From positions 124,001-188,000 of the forward strand of contig NZ_AQXZ01000015.1 of the NCBI RefSeq assembly GCF_000380645.1: a DNA stretch of 64,000 nt, written 5' to 3'. A program made the position numbers and the translations under genes. How positions within the stretch are numbered: position 1 is the stretch's first letter; every line of letters starts with the position of its first letter. This DNA is from Smaragdicoccus niigatensis DSM 44881 = NBRC 103563 (lineage in GTDB: Bacteria; Actinomycetota; Actinomycetes; Mycobacteriales; Mycobacteriaceae). Below the pieces are notes generated by a model that was not told where the DNA came from, made no database searches, and was given only the letters and a program-made list of their open reading frames with translations. Below are positions 42,725-52,676 of the stretch, piece after piece.

Positions 42725-43978
42725 TTAGACCCCCACGGTCTGCTTCGGGGCGGGAACAGTCGAGTTCGACGACTCGTCCCACTCGGCGTTGACGTTGTTG
42801 TGGTCGACCTTCTGCTGCTGGGCCCGCCGGTACAGGTAGCCCGACAGCGCGAGGAGCATCGCGAAGGCGACGAGCGGGCCGGCCAATCCCGGGATCTTGG
42901 CGGCCACGACCCACATGATCGCGCCGACGACACCAGCGGCCGGCAGCGTGATCATCCAGGCCACGACCATGCGCAGGGCCACGCCCCAGCGGACCCGTGC
43001 ACCCGGCTTTCCGACCCCCGAGCCGAGGATCGAACCGGTTGCCACGTGCGTCGTCGAGAGAGCGAAGCCGAGGTGGCTCGAGGCCAGGATGACCGTCGCC
43101 GAAGCGGCTTCGGCGGCCATGCCCTGCGGCGAACTGATCTCGACGAGTCCCTTTCCGAGGGTCCGGATGATGCGCCAACCGCCGAGGTAGGTGCCGAGCG
43201 CGATCGCGAGAGCACACGCGAACTTGACCCACAGCGGAACACCGTGAGTGTCATGCCAGGCAAGCGGCCCGGTGGAATCCGGAGTCGAGGCGCTGTAGCC
43301 GATGAGTGCGAGCGTGATGACACCCATCGTCTTCTGGGCGTCGTTCGTGCCGTGCGCCAGCGACACCAGCGATGCCGTACCGATCTGACCCCAGCGGAAG
43401 CCCGTCTCGGTGAACCGCTCGGCCACTCCGGCAACGATCTTGAAGATGAGGAACGTGCCGAGTGCAGCGACGATTCCGGCGACGACCGGTGAGAACAGCG
43501 CCGGCATGATCACCTTGCCCACGACACCGTCGATCTTGCCGTGACCGATCCATACGACACCACCGGTGCCCAGCGCGGCGAGCGCAGCACCAATGAGGCC
43601 GCCGAACAGCGCGTGCGAACTCGAACTCGGCAGACCGAGCAACCACGTCAGCAGGTTCCAGATGATGCCGCCGATGAGGCCGGCCATCACGATCACCAGG
43701 AGCGCGTGCCCGTGATCGGCGACGAAGGCGGCTTTCGGTGAACCGTCCTTCTCCTGGATCTTGATGACCGCGTTGGTGACCGTGAGCGCGACCTCGACCG
43801 AGAGGAAGGCGCCGACAAGGTTCAGAATCGCCGAAAGCGTAACGGCCGTTTTGGGTTTCAGGGCACCCGTGGCGATCGATGTTGCCATCGCGTTGCCCGT
43901 GTCATGGAAGCCGTTGGTGAAGTCGAAGGCCAGGGCCGTGACGATCACCAACAGCAGAATGATCAATTCGCTGCTCAT
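42725..43978 (-). CDS. pitA: Low-affinity inorganic phosphate transporter PitA
   Basis: 417 residues, about ten membrane helices in two inverted halves. Both PiT signatures are present: GFHDTGNAMATSIATGALKP near the N-terminus and GTNDAQKTMGVITLALIG in the second half. It imports metal-phosphate by proton symport. It heads an operon with the small membrane protein and two DUF3349 proteins, and is divergent from the polyphosphate kinase PPK2, linking phosphate entry to polyphosphate. Confidence 0.95.
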   Translation of the reverse strand: MSSELIILLLVIVTALAFDFTNGFHDTGNAMATSIATGALKPKTAVTLSAILNLVGAFLSVEVALTVTNAVIKIQEKDGSPKAAFVADHGHALLVIVMAGLIGGIIWNLLTWLLGLPSSSSHALFGGLIGAALAALGTGGVVWIGHGKIDGVVGKVIMPALFSPVVAGIVAALGTFLIFKIVAGVAERFTETGFRWGQIGTASLVSLAHGTNDAQKTMGVITLALIGYSASTPDSTGPLAWHDTHGVPLWVKFACALAIALGTYLGGWRIIRTLGKGLVEISSPQGMAAEAASATVILASSHLGFALSTTHVATGSILGSGVGKPGARVRWGVALRMVVAWMITLPAAGVVGAIMWVVAAKIPGLAGPLVAFAMLLALSGYLYRRAQQQKVDHNNVNAEWDESSNSTVPAPKQTVGV

Positions 43979-44078
43979 AGTCCCGATCTTCGGCGCGAAA
44001 CGACCGGCGCGTTAGTGGCCAAAGCATCTATTTGAAATGACTACATTCCACCTTCGCCAGCTGTTAACCAAAGCCTCC

Positions 44079-44084
44079 TAGCGT
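44079..44084 (+). promoter_or_regulatory. Leaderless -10 element for ppk2
   Basis: TAGCGT followed by six bases and GTG (44091). There is no ribosome site, so the transcript probably begins at the start codon. Confidence 0.4.
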
Positions 44085-44090
44085 AACCGC

Positions 44091-44960
44091 GTGAGCATTC
44101 TTGGTGAGCTGCATGGTTTGCGCGTTCTCGACGATGACGACGACGATCCCGTGCTGGTCAAGGCCGATGGCAGCCCCGTCGACACCTGGCGCGAGGACTA
44201 CCCATACGACGAGCGCATGCCACGTCACGAGTACGAACTCGAGAAGCGTTTGCTGCAGATCGAACTGCTCAAACTCCAGTCCTGGATCAAGAGCACCGGC
44301 CGCCGCCACATGGGCATCTTCGAGGGCCGGGACGCCGCGGGTAAGGGCGGAACGATCAAGCGATTCATGGAACACCTGAATCCGCGCGGTGCGTCCGTCG
44401 TCGCGCTCGAGAAGCCGAGCCCGCGCGAAGCGACCCAGTGGTACTTCCAGCGCTACGTGCAGCACCTGCCGGCCGGCGGCGAGATGGTCTTCTTCGACCG
44501 CTCTTGGTACAACCGGGCCGGCGTCGAGCGCGTGATGGGCTTCTGCAGCGCGGGGCAGTACAGCGCGTTCCTCGAGCAGGTTCCGCTGTTCGAGGAGATG
44601 CTCGTCGCCGACGGCATAAACCTCACCAAGTTCTGGTTCTCCGTCACGCCGTCCGAACAACGGACTCGCTTCATCATTCGCGAGGTCGACCCGGTGCGGC
44701 AGTGGAAGCTCTCGCCGATGGACATCGCCTCGCTCGACAAGTGGGACTCCTACACCGCGGCGAAGGAAGACATGTTCCGCGCGACGGACACCGACCATTC
44801 CCCGTGGATCGTGGTCAAGAGCAACGACAAGAAGCGCGCCCGCCTCGGCGCGATGCGCTACGTGCTGAACAAGTACGACTACCCCGGCAAGGACCACGAG
44901 ATCGCGACGCCACCCGACCCGCTCATCGTGGGTCGCGCGTCGGATCTGTTCGGGGAGTAA
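44091..44960 (+). CDS. ppk2: Polyphosphate kinase 2 (PPK2)
   Basis: 289 residues. Walker A GRDAAGKGG (residues 79-87), lid/segment RGASVVALEKPSPREATQWYFQRYVQHLPA, Walker B FFDRSWYNRAGVERVMGF and the C-terminal WIVVKSNDKKRARLGAMRYVL. One-domain PPK2 enzymes phosphorylate nucleoside mono- or diphosphates from polyphosphate; the sequence resembles the class that makes GTP or ATP from the diphosphate. The GTG start is inferred from the leaderless promoter. Divergent from pitA. Confidence 0.93.
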   Translation: MSILGELHGLRVLDDDDDDPVLVKADGSPVDTWREDYPYDERMPRHEYELEKRLLQIELLKLQSWIKSTGRRHMGIFEGRDAAGKGGTIKRFMEHLNPRGASVVALEKPSPREATQWYFQRYVQHLPAGGEMVFFDRSWYNRAGVERVMGFCSAGQYSAFLEQVPLFEEMLVADGINLTKFWFSVTPSEQRTRFIIREVDPVRQWKLSPMDIASLDKWDSYTAAKEDMFRATDTDHSPWIVVKSNDKKRARLGAMRYVLNKYDYPGKDHEIATPPDPLIVGRASDLFGE

Positions 44961-45051
44961 CCCATGCGCCGGGAGTGAATTCAATTACACGTTTCTGTGG
45001 AGCCATCTCTCGATTTGCGTCACTAATAAGCGCTGGTTGAATACTTGCCAA

Positions 45052-45067
45052 GAGTGTTGTGACACTC
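45052..45067. promoter_or_regulatory. Dyad upstream of the acyl-ACP desaturase
   Basis: GAGTGT-TGTG-ACACTC, 6-bp perfect arms, about 200 bp before the desaturase ATG in a 305-bp gene-free stretch (44961-45265). It could be a TetR-type (desaturase regulator) site. I see nothing else in that stretch apart from a possible -10 (TAGCCT) near 45158. Confidence 0.35.
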
Positions 45068-45265
45068 GGCCCACATTGATGGACTTTCGTCACAATTTCA
45101 CTTCCAATCTCGCCCGCCCCCGCGTTTCGGGTCCGGAGGGGACGCTCACGGTCCCGTAGCCTGACCAAGTTCCCGCCTGTGAACACGCTCTTGCTCCCTC
45201 CCGGGGGCACAGCCCCGAGCGCACCACGAGCACTACGACGCGAAGCACAAAGGGGTAGAAGACAC

Positions 45266-46234
45266 ATGGCACGAGAGCTGACTCAGCTCGAGCTTCTCAA
45301 GGAGCTCGAGCCGGTTGCCGAGGAAAACGTCAACCGTCACCTGTCGATGGCCAAAGAATGGCACCCACACGACTATGTCCCGTGGGACGAGGGCCGCAAC
45401 TTCGCCGCAATGGGCGGAGTCGACTGGGAACCAGAACAGTCGAAGCTGAGTGAAGTCGCCAAGGCTGCGATGATCACCAACCTCCTCACCGAGGACAACC
45501 TGCCTTCGTACCACCGCGAGATCGCCGAGAGCTTCTCTCAGGACGGCGCGTGGGGCACCTGGGTAGGCCGCTGGACCGCGGAAGAGAACCGGCACGGAAT
45601 CGCCCTGCGCGACTATCTCGTCGTCACCCGCGGCGTGGACCCGGTGGCGCTCGAGCAGGCCCGCATGGAGCACATGACGCACGGCTTCGCCGCCACCGAG
45701 GAAGAGAAGTCCAAGCTCGAAGAGGGCTTCCTGAACTCGGTCTCGTACGTCACGTTCCAGGAGCTCGCCACCCGCGTGAGCCACCGCAACACCGGCCGGG
45801 CATGCAACGACCCGATCGCGGACCGCCTGCTTCAACGCATCGCCGCGGACGAGAACCTGCACATGATCTTCTACCGGAACATGTGCGAAGCAGCCCTGGA
45901 CATCGCACCGGACCAGACCCTCGAGGCGCTCGCGAACGTGGTCGAGAACTTCCGGATGCCCGGACAGGGAATGCCGAACTTCCGCCGAAACGGCGTGCTG
46001 ATGGCCAAGGCCGGCATCTACGACCTGCGCCAGCACCTCGAAGAGGTGCTGTGGCCGAACCTGCGCAAGTGGCGCATCTTCGAACGCACCGACTTCACGG
46101 GCAAGGGTGAGCAGCGACGCGAACAGCTCGCCAACTACCTCGAGGTCCTCGAGAAGTCGGCGCTCAAGTTCGAGGAGCAGCGCGACCGCATGAGGGCGCG
46201 CGACGCTGCCCGGGCGGACGCCGCAGCAAGCTAG
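45266..46234 (+). CDS. desA1: Acyl-ACP desaturase (DesA1-like)
   Basis: 322 residues, soluble diiron stearoyl-ACP-type desaturase. Iron ligands: TEDNLPSYH (Glu76), EENRH (residues 106-110) and DENLH (195-199), the two ExxH motifs plus flanking Glu. DesA1 introduces a double bond in mycolic acid precursors in mycobacteria. The ATG at 45266 has AAAGGGG upstream; the frame opens at 45179. Gene order desaturase-Dus-LCP-PhoU matches the Rv0824c-Rv0821c segment of M. tuberculosis. A strong terminator follows directly. Confidence 0.93.
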   Translation: MARELTQLELLKELEPVAEENVNRHLSMAKEWHPHDYVPWDEGRNFAAMGGVDWEPEQSKLSEVAKAAMITNLLTEDNLPSYHREIAESFSQDGAWGTWVGRWTAEENRHGIALRDYLVVTRGVDPVALEQARMEHMTHGFAATEEEKSKLEEGFLNSVSYVTFQELATRVSHRNTGRACNDPIADRLLQRIAADENLHMIFYRNMCEAALDIAPDQTLEALANVVENFRMPGQGMPNFRRNGVLMAKAGIYDLRQHLEEVLWPNLRKWRIFERTDFTGKGEQRREQLANYLEVLEKSALKFEEQRDRMRARDAARADAAAS

Positions 46235-46242
46235 TTCTGCTC

Positions 46243-46306
46243 AAATCGGCACCGCACGCCGCCGCGAAGGCATAGTTTCCTTCGCGCTGGCGTGCGGTGC
46301 CGATTT
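46243..46306 (+). terminator. Long two-part hairpin terminator after desA1
   Basis: An outer perfect stem of 18 bp (46243-46260 with 46289-46306, beginning AAATCGGC and ending GCCGATTT) encloses an inner stem GCGAAGG/CCTTCGC. It begins 8 bp after the stop codon and separates desA1 from the dus gene. Confidence 0.85.
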
Positions 46307-46360
46307 GTGCGATCGATTTCGCATTCTCCCTGCGTAGACGCCACAATTGACCTTGTGCAG

Positions 46361-47503
46361 GTGAGTGCGGAATCGACGTCAGCGGTCCGGATTGGTCCAT
46401 ATCCGGTGGATCCGCCGGTCGTGCTCGCCCCCATGGCCGGCATCACCAACCTCGCATTCCGCAAGCTTTGTCGCGAATTCGGAAGTCGCACCGCCATTTA
46501 CGTGTGCGAGATGATCACCGCGCGCGCGGTCGTGGAACGCAACGAGAAGACGTTGCACATGATGTCGTTCGACGCCGACGAGCACCCGCGATCGATGCAG
46601 TTGTACGGCGTCGACCCGAAGACGCTCAGCGAAGCCGTGCGAATCATCGTCGGCGAGGGCTGGGCCGACCACATCGACGTCAACCTCGGCTGCCCCGTTC
46701 CGAAGGTCACCCGCCTTGGCGGAGGCGCCGCCCTCCCCTATAAGCGCCGTCTCTTCGCGGAGATCGTCCGCGCGATGGTCGCGGTCGCCGAACCGGCGGG
46801 CGTCCCCGTGACATTCAAGTTCCGCATCGGCATCGATGACAACCACAAGACGTTCCTCAGCACCGGACTCATCGCCGAAGCGGAGGGCGCGGCAGCGGTC
46901 GCATTGCACGCTCGCACGGCCGCCCAGCGCTACTCCGGGACCGCCGACTGGTCGGCGATCACCGCACTCAAGGAAGCCGTCACCACCATTCCGGTCCTCG
47001 GCAACGGCGACATCTTCTCCGCGGCGGACGCGGTCAAGATGATGGATCAGACCGGCTGCGACGGCGTCGTCGTCGGGCGCGGCTGCCTCGGCCGCCCGTG
47101 GCTGTTCGCCGAACTGTCCGCAGCGCTGCGCGGTGAGCCGTTGCCGACGCCGCCGAACCTCGGCGAAGTCGCCACAATCCTCCATCGCCACGCGGTCCTC
47201 CTCGCCGAGCACCACGGCGAGGACAAGGGCCTCCGCGACCTCCGCAAGCACATGGCCTGGTACCTCATGGGATTCCCGGTCGGTGCGGACCTTCGACGCT
47301 CGTTTGCCTCGGTCTCGACGGTCACCGAACTCGAGGACCTCATCACCCGGCTCGACCCGGCGGTCCCCTTCCCGTCCGATGCCGAGGGACCGCGCGGCCG
47401 ACAGGGTTCGCCGGGCAAGGTCGCACTCCCCCACGGCTGGCTCGACGATCCCGACGACCTCTGCGTCCCCACCGCGGCCGACGTCATGCACAGCGGCGGC
47501 TGA
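46361..47503 (+). CDS. dusB: tRNA-dihydrouridine synthase (DusB-type)
   Basis: 380 residues, FMN TIM-barrel plus C-terminal helical domain. MAGITNLAFRKLCREFG at the first strand, catalytic Cys in DVNLGCPVPKV, GGGAALPYKRRL, FKFRIG, and the FMN-phosphate segment IPVLGNGDIFSAADAVKMM, GCDGVVVGRGCLGRPW. It reduces specific uridines in the tRNA D-loop. The start is uncertain: GTG 46361 or GTG 46355, without clear ribosome site; the frame from 46292 crosses the terminator. Its stop overlaps the LCP gene start (TGATG). Confidence 0.92.
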   Translation: MSAESTSAVRIGPYPVDPPVVLAPMAGITNLAFRKLCREFGSRTAIYVCEMITARAVVERNEKTLHMMSFDADEHPRSMQLYGVDPKTLSEAVRIIVGEGWADHIDVNLGCPVPKVTRLGGGAALPYKRRLFAEIVRAMVAVAEPAGVPVTFKFRIGIDDNHKTFLSTGLIAEAEGAAAVALHARTAAQRYSGTADWSAITALKEAVTTIPVLGNGDIFSAADAVKMMDQTGCDGVVVGRGCLGRPWLFAELSAALRGEPLPTPPNLGEVATILHRHAVLLAEHHGEDKGLRDLRKHMAWYLMGFPVGADLRRSFASVSTVTELEDLITRLDPAVPFPSDAEGPRGRQGSPGKVALPHGWLDDPDDLCVPTAADVMHSGG

Positions 47504-49068
47504 TGGCGGAAAACGGGGCGCCACCGGAGCGCAATCCTCTCTCCACGAAAGCAAAGCCTCGTGTTCTTCTCCCGCGTCGGCCAGCACGGCATTCGCGGTC
47601 CCGCAACCGTCCGATCCTCGCGGCCGGCCGATCGTTCGTCGCGTTCGCTTCGGTTCTGGTGCTGTTCGGCACCGGAGCGCTGTGGATGTTCAAGTCGCAC
47701 ACCGACCGGTCGTTCACACAGGTCTCCGCGCTCGAGGAGGCATCTCCCGACATCGTCGCCCCGGAAACCCAACTCGGCGACGAGAACTTCCTCATCGTGG
47801 GGACCGACAGCCGTGCCGGTGCAAACGGTGCGGTCGGCGCCGGGACGGAGTCCGACGTCGAAGGTGCCCGCTCGGACGTCATGATGGTCGTCCACATCCC
47901 GTCCGACCGCAGTCGCGTCGTCGTGGTGAACTTTCCGCGCGACCTCGAGATCGACCGCCCGACGTGCACCTCGTGGGACAACAGCGCCGCGGTCTACAGC
48001 GACGAAGAAGTGTCGCCGGAGGACCAGGTCAAGCTGAACTCGGCCTACCAACTCGGCGGGCCGAAGTGCCTCGTACGCGTCATTCAGCGTCTCACCGGAC
48101 TGCGCATCGGGCACTTCGTCGGGACCGACTTCGCCGGATTCGAGAAGATGGTCGACACGATCGGCGGCGTCGAGTTGTGCACGACGGAACCGCTCATCGA
48201 CGGCGAACTCGGACCGGTTCTCGAGAAGACCGGCCGCCAAGTGGTGCCCGGTTCGGTCGCCCTCAACTACGTCCGCGCGCGAACGATCGAGTCCGAGGGC
48301 ACTGGTGACTACGGCCGCATCAAGCGCCAGCAACTGTTCCTGAGTTCGCTGCTTCGATCGGTGCTATCCCAGAAGGTCCTGCTCGACCCGGCGCGACTGA
48401 ACGGCTTCATCGCCGCGTTCACCGAGAACACCTTCGTCGAAAAGGTCACCACCACAGACCTTTTCACGCTTGCGACGTCGCTGCGAAACGTCGAGCCGGG
48501 GGTCGTCACGTTCATCACCGTGCCAACGTCGGGGACGTCCGAATGGGGCAACGAGATTCCGCGCGTGCGCGACATCTCCGCGATCTTCCAAGCGATTCGA
48601 ACCAGCGCACCGCTGCCCGGTGAGTCCAGCACGGCGAAGAAGTTCAATGACCGGATCGATCACGTCGATGCCGTCGAACCCGGAACCGTGTCCGTGTCGA
48701 TCTCGAACGCCTCCGGCAACTCGAACACCGGTCAGGACGTCGGCGACAGCCTCACCGCCCTCGGCTTCAGCGTCTCCGGAATCAGTGGCTACAGCGGCAC
48801 GAGCGTCCGCACTCTGGTCCGCTTCACCCCCGAATACGAGGCCGAGGCCATGACCCTCGCCTCGACGATCCCGGGTGCGGTCCTGGTCCGCGTCAGCGAG
48901 TCGGAAGTCCCGATCGAGCTGGTGATCGGCTCGGATTTCCACGGCCAGCCGAAGGATCCCGCGAAGCCGGGCACCGTGATCCGGGCCACGATTGTTGACG
49001 AGGAAACCGCAAACGATCTTCCGCCCGATTTGTCCTATACGAACGCCGCTGATCAAACTTGCGCCTGA
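47503..49068 (+). CDS. LytR-CpsA-Psr (LCP) family protein with LytR_C domain
   Basis: 521 residues. A basic cytoplasmic lead, one membrane helix (FVAFASVLVLFGTGALWMF, about residues 46-64), then an extracellular LCP domain with LIVGTDSRAG, RSDVMMVVHIPSDRSRVVVVNFPRDLEI, GGVELC and VRARTIES, and a C-terminal LytR_C domain (VSVSISNASGNSNTGQDVGDSL, then LVIGSDF). LCP enzymes attach arabinogalactan or other glycopolymers to peptidoglycan using polyprenyl-linked donors. The single-base overlap with dus couples translation. Confidence 0.9.
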   Translation: MAENGAPPERNPLSTKAKPRVLLPRRPARHSRSRNRPILAAGRSFVAFASVLVLFGTGALWMFKSHTDRSFTQVSALEEASPDIVAPETQLGDENFLIVGTDSRAGANGAVGAGTESDVEGARSDVMMVVHIPSDRSRVVVVNFPRDLEIDRPTCTSWDNSAAVYSDEEVSPEDQVKLNSAYQLGGPKCLVRVIQRLTGLRIGHFVGTDFAGFEKMVDTIGGVELCTTEPLIDGELGPVLEKTGRQVVPGSVALNYVRARTIESEGTGDYGRIKRQQLFLSSLLRSVLSQKVLLDPARLNGFIAAFTENTFVEKVTTTDLFTLATSLRNVEPGVVTFITVPTSGTSEWGNEIPRVRDISAIFQAIRTSAPLPGESSTAKKFNDRIDHVDAVEPGTVSVSISNASGNSNTGQDVGDSLTALGFSVSGISGYSGTSVRTLVRFTPEYEAEAMTLASTIPGAVLVRVSESEVPIELVIGSDFHGQPKDPAKPGTVIRATIVDEETANDLPPDLSYTNAADQTCA

Positions 49069-49088
49069 CCTGGACAAATCCGCACCAT

Positions 49089-49132
49089 GTTCACGCTTGA
49101 TTCAACGTGTGCTCACCATTGAGTCATATGGC
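49089..49132 (+). promoter_or_regulatory. PHO-box-like tandem 11-bp repeats upstream of phoU
   Basis: Four adjacent 11-mers start at 49089, 49100, 49111 and 49122, with leading bases GTTCACG, ATTCAAC, GCTCACC and AGTCATA; the consensus matches the GTTCACC-N4 direct-repeat box bound by PhoP/RegX3-type regulators in actinobacteria. A TAATGT -10 at 49139-49144 follows, six bases before the ATG. Confidence 0.6.
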
Positions 49133-49138
49133 AACGAC

Positions 49139-49144
49139 TAATGT
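49139..49144 (+). promoter_or_regulatory. Leaderless -10 element for phoU
   Basis: TAATGT, then six bases, then ATG 49151. There is no ribosome site, so the mRNA likely starts at the initiation codon. Confidence 0.45.
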
Positions 49145-49150
49145 GGATGT

Positions 49151-49804
49151 ATGCGTGTAGTGCTCAATGAGCGGTTAAGCGAGCTCGGCGGGATTCTCGG
49201 CGAGATGGTTTCGATGGCCGGGTCCCTGATGGAGCAGGCTACCCAGTCTCTTCTCCAGGCCGACCTCGCCGTCGCCGAGACCGTCATCACCGAATACGAC
49301 AAGCTCGCCATCTTGTCCCATCGCGGCGAAGAGCGGGCGATGTCCCTCCTCGCCCGCCAGGCACCCGTGGCGACCGACCTCCGTTCGGTGATCTCGGCGA
49401 TCCAGATCGTCGCCGACATCGAGCGAATGGGTGCGCTCGCCCTCCACGTCGCGCAGGCGACGCGCCGCCGGCATCCGAACCACGTGCTGCCCGAGGAAGT
49501 GAACGGCTACTTCTCCGAGATGGGCAAGATCGCGGTCGGCCTCGCCGCGCAGGCGAAGGAAGTCCTCGAGACCCGCAACACTGAGCTGGCTGCTCGTCTC
49601 TCCGAAGAGGACGACGCGATGGACGACCTGCACAACCATCTCTTCACCCTGATGATGGATCGGGAATGGAAGCACAGCGCCGCCGAGGCCGTCGACGTCG
49701 CGCTGCTGGGCCGCTACTACGAGCGGTTCGCCGACCACGCCGTCGAGGTGGGCCGTCGGGTCATCTTCCTCGTCACCGGCCACCTGCCGATTCCCACGGA
49801 CTAA
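49151..49804 (+). CDS. phoU: Phosphate transport regulator PhoU (PhoY2-like)
   Basis: 217 residues, two three-helix PhoU repeats. The E-x3-D metal-cluster motifs are visible in [57 protein letters not shown] and in [42 protein letters not shown]. PhoU links Pst transport to the phosphate two-component sensor kinase and represses it when phosphate is plentiful. It converges on pstB, separated by a terminator. Confidence 0.94.
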   Translation: MRVVLNERLSELGGILGEMVSMAGSLMEQATQSLLQADLAVAETVITEYDKLAILSHRGEERAMSLLARQAPVATDLRSVISAIQIVADIERMGALALHVAQATRRRHPNHVLPEEVNGYFSEMGKIAVGLAAQAKEVLETRNTELAARLSEEDDAMDDLHNHLFTLMMDREWKHSAAEAVDVALLGRYYERFADHAVEVGRRVIFLVTGHLPIPTD

Positions 49805-49817
49805 GCACCAAACCGAC

Positions 49818-49849
49818 GAAAGCCCAGCCCCATTCGGGACTGGGCTTTC
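49818..49849. terminator. Bidirectional terminator between phoU and pstB
   Basis: A 10-bp perfect stem GAAAGCCCAG/CTGGGCTTTC around a 12-nt loop, placed between two convergent stop codons; each side ends in a short A/T stretch. Confidence 0.85.
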
Positions 49850-49863
49850 TCTCGCCTGGTGGA

Positions 49864-50640
49864 TTATCCGAAGCGACCCGAGATGTAGTCCTCGGTCGCC
49901 TTGACCTTCGGGTTCGAGAAGATCGTCTCGGTGTCATCGATCTCGATGAGCCGGCCGGGCTTGCCCTGCGCCTCGAGGTTGAAGAACGCCGTCTGGTCAC
50001 TCACGCGCGCAGCCTGCTGCATGTTGTGCGTGACGATGACGATCGTGTAGTTCTGCTTGAGCTCAGTGATGAGGTCCTCGATCGCCAGTGTGGAGATCGG
50101 GTCCAGCGCCGAACACGGCTCGTCCATGAGAAGCACGTCCGGCTCAACCGCGATGGCGCGAGCGATGCAGAGACGCTGCTGCTGACCACCGGACAGGCCA
50201 CCACCCGGCTTGTCCAGGCGGTCCTTGACCTCGTTCCAGAGGTTGGCACCGCGCAGCGACCGCTCGGCGACCTCGTCCAGCTTCTTCTTGTCCTTCACAC
50301 CAGCGAGCCGCAGGCCGGCCACGACGTTGTCCTTGATCGACATCGTCGGGAACGGGTTCGGGCGCTGGAACACCATGCCGATGGTCCGGCGGACACCGAC
50401 CGCGTCGACGTCGGCAGCGTAGATGTCTTCGCCGTCGAGCAGGATCGAGCCTTCGACGCGGGCACCCGGGGTGACCTCGTGCATGCGGTTGAGTGAGCGA
50501 AGAACGGTCGACTTACCGCAACCCGACGGGCCGATGAAGGCAGTGACGTTGCGCGGCGGAACCGACATCGTCACGTCCGAAACGGCGTGGAACGCGCTGT
50601 AGTAAATGTTGACGTCTTTGAGATCAAGGCGTTTGACCAT
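49864..50640 (-). CDS. pstB: Phosphate ABC transporter ATPase PstB
   Basis: 258 residues. Walker [10 protein letters not shown] (37-45), Q-loop, signature LSGGQQQR (149-156), Walker B LLMDEP (170-175) and the H-loop VTHNMQQA. The PstB-specific VFQRPNPFP is present. It energises high-affinity phosphate uptake. The start has GAGGG 8 nt upstream. Last gene of the leftward pstSCAB operon. Confidence 0.97.
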   Translation of the reverse strand: MVKRLDLKDVNIYYSAFHAVSDVTMSVPPRNVTAFIGPSGCGKSTVLRSLNRMHEVTPGARVEGSILLDGEDIYAADVDAVGVRRTIGMVFQRPNPFPTMSIKDNVVAGLRLAGVKDKKKLDEVAERSLRGANLWNEVKDRLDKPGGGLSGGQQQRLCIARAIAVEPDVLLMDEPCSALDPISTLAIEDLITELKQNYTIVIVTHNMQQAARVSDQTAFFNLEAQGKPGRLIEIDDTETIFSNPKVKATEDYISGRFG

Positions 50641-50663
50641 GGTATTTCCCTCGGTTTCCAGAC

Positions 50664-51581
50664 TCAGTGAGTCTTCGGAGCAAGCAGTCGCGACGCGAGA
50701 GCGGCCAGGCCGCTCAGCGCTGCGATGAGAAGAATCAGCGTGAGGGCAGTACCCCAGATACGCAGATCGCCGGCGGCTTCGGAGTTGGCTCGTTCGGTGA
50801 AGATCAGCAGCGGCAGCGAGGCCATGTTGCCCTCGAAGATGTCGAAGTTGATCGACTTGCTGTATCCGACGAGCACCAGAACCGGTGCGGTTTCACCCAT
50901 GACACGGGCGGTGGCCATCAGGACACCGCTGATGATGCCGGAGATCGCGGTCGGCAGAACGACCTTGAGGATCGTCTTCCACTTCGGAATGCCGAGCGCG
51001 TACGACGCCTCGCGGAGCGAGTCCGGCACGAGCTTGAGCATTTCCTCGGTGCTTCGCACGACGACCGGCAGCATGAGCAGAACCAGCGCGAACGAGACCG
51101 CGAGGCCGCTTCGGCCGAAGCCCATCGTCGCGATCCAGGCCGCGAAGACGAACATGGCGGCGACGATCGACGGCACACCGGCGAGAACGTCAACGGTGAA
51201 CGTGGTGACCTTGGCGAAGCGTCCGCGTCCGTATTCGACGAGGTAGATGCCGCACATAATGCCCAGAGGCACCGAGATCAGCGCGGCGATACCGGCCTGG
51301 ACGAACGTTCCATAGATCGCGTGGTAGACACCGCCACCGAAGTCTTCCGGCAGCACACCCTTCATCGAGTGCGTCCACCAGTCGATGCTGATGAGCGCGG
51401 AGTAGCCACGCTCGATCACGGTGAACAGAACCCACACGAGCGGGATCAGGGCGACGCCGAAGCACAGTATGAACACCGCAGTGGCGATGTTGTTCTTGAC
51501 CTTGCGAGACGTGCTCGTCGACTGGAACGTCGGCTTCTTGACCGGACGATCCATCGTGGAGATTGTGGTGGTGGTAGCCAT
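50664..51581 (-). CDS. pstA: Phosphate ABC transporter permease PstA
   Basis: 305 residues, six membrane helices. The permease-ATPase contact loop appears as [41 protein letters not shown]. It pairs with PstC in the membrane. The start overlaps the pstC stop by one base (TGATG). Confidence 0.95.
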   Translation of the reverse strand: MATTTTISTMDRPVKKPTFQSTSTSRKVKNNIATAVFILCFGVALIPLVWVLFTVIERGYSALISIDWWTHSMKGVLPEDFGGGVYHAIYGTFVQAGIAALISVPLGIMCGIYLVEYGRGRFAKVTTFTVDVLAGVPSIVAAMFVFAAWIATMGFGRSGLAVSFALVLLMLPVVVRSTEEMLKLVPDSLREASYALGIPKWKTILKVVLPTAISGIISGVLMATARVMGETAPVLVLVGYSKSINFDIFEGNMASLPLLIFTERANSEAAGDLRIWGTALTLILLIAALSGLAALASRLLAPKTH

Positions 51582-52639
51582 CAGCCATTCACCTTTCCGC
51601 CGGCCACGAATCGCGCTGCCGCGTTCACCACGAAGGTGAGCATGAAGAGCACGAAACCAGCCGCAATGTATGCACCCGTCGGCAGCGGCGAGGAGAACTC
51701 AGCGGCCGCGGAGGCGATCTTGGAGGCGAACGTGTAGCCGCCGTCGAAGACCGACCAATGTCCGGCGGTGACCGCGGTGCGCAGGATGATGAGGACCGCA
51801 ACGGTCTCACCGAGCGCACGGCCGAGGCCGAGCATCGAGGCCGCGATCATTCCGCTCCGCCCGTACGGGAGAACGGTCATCCGGATGACTTCCCACTTCG
51901 TGGCGCCGAGCGCCAGCGCAGCTTCGACGTGTTCGGTCGGAGTCTGGCGGAAGACCTCGCGGGTGACCGAGGTGATGATCGGGATGATCATGACGGCCAG
52001 GACGATGCCGGCCGTGAAGATCGTGCCGCCACCGGTCAGCGAGACGTTTCCTGCTTTGAACAGGAAGATCCAACCGAAGGCGTCATTGAAGAACTGAGCG
52101 ACCGGCTCGAGCTTGGGCGCGAGGATCAGGATTCCCCACAGACCGAACACGATCGACGGAACTGCCGCGAGCAGGTCGATGACCATCGAGAACGGCCGAG
52201 CCATGCGCTTGGGCGCGTACTGCGTCAGGAAGATCGCGATACCCAGCGAGACCGGTACGGCGATGACCAGTGCGACGACAGAGCTGAGCACCGTCACCAT
52301 GAACAGGTCGGCAACACCGAAGTTCAGGTCGTTCTCGTTGTTGGTCGAGAACTCGGAACTCGTCAGGAAGTTCGCGTGGTTCGCCAGGAGCGACGGCCAC
52401 GCCTTGATGAAGAGGAACAGTGCGATCAGCGCGATCGCAGAGACGATCAGAACACCTGATCCGGTGGCAAGGCCACTGAAGATCCGCTCCCCGAGGTGCT
52501 TCTGGGGTTGGGCCGAGATCTTCTTCGCGGCAACTGGGGTCGCGTCTGGCATAAGGTTCAGGTTATCCGTTCCCCGCCCGGAGGCCATCTCGTTCTGAGA
52601 TGGCCCCCGGCCCGGAGTCACTTGGGTTCGGGTCGACAT
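51581..52639 (-). CDS. pstC: Phosphate ABC transporter permease PstC
   Basis: 352 residues with a 60-residue soluble N-terminus and six membrane helices. The coupling loop reads [53 protein letters not shown]. An internal ATG at 52552 would shorten the N-terminus by 29 residues; neither start has a strong ribosome site. Confidence 0.95.
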   Translation of the reverse strand: MSTRTQVTPGRGPSQNEMASGRGTDNLNLMPDATPVAAKKISAQPQKHLGERIFSGLATGSGVLIVSAIALIALFLFIKAWPSLLANHANFLTSSEFSTNNENDLNFGVADLFMVTVLSSVVALVIAVPVSLGIAIFLTQYAPKRMARPFSMVIDLLAAVPSIVFGLWGILILAPKLEPVAQFFNDAFGWIFLFKAGNVSLTGGGTIFTAGIVLAVMIIPIITSVTREVFRQTPTEHVEAALALGATKWEVIRMTVLPYGRSGMIAASMLGLGRALGETVAVLIILRTAVTAGHWSVFDGGYTFASKIASAAAEFSSPLPTGAYIAAGFVLFMLTFVVNAAARFVAGGKVNG

Positions 52640-52676
52640 CAGCGGTCCGATCGCACTGTTCTACTTCGAATTTCGA

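Noticed and set aside
41942-43492. 516-codon plus-strand open frame
   Set aside because: Antisense to pitA and the DUF3349 genes; Arg/Asp/His-rich shadow.
47047-48333. 428-codon minus-strand open frame
   Set aside because: Antisense to dusB and the LCP gene, both with full domain signatures.
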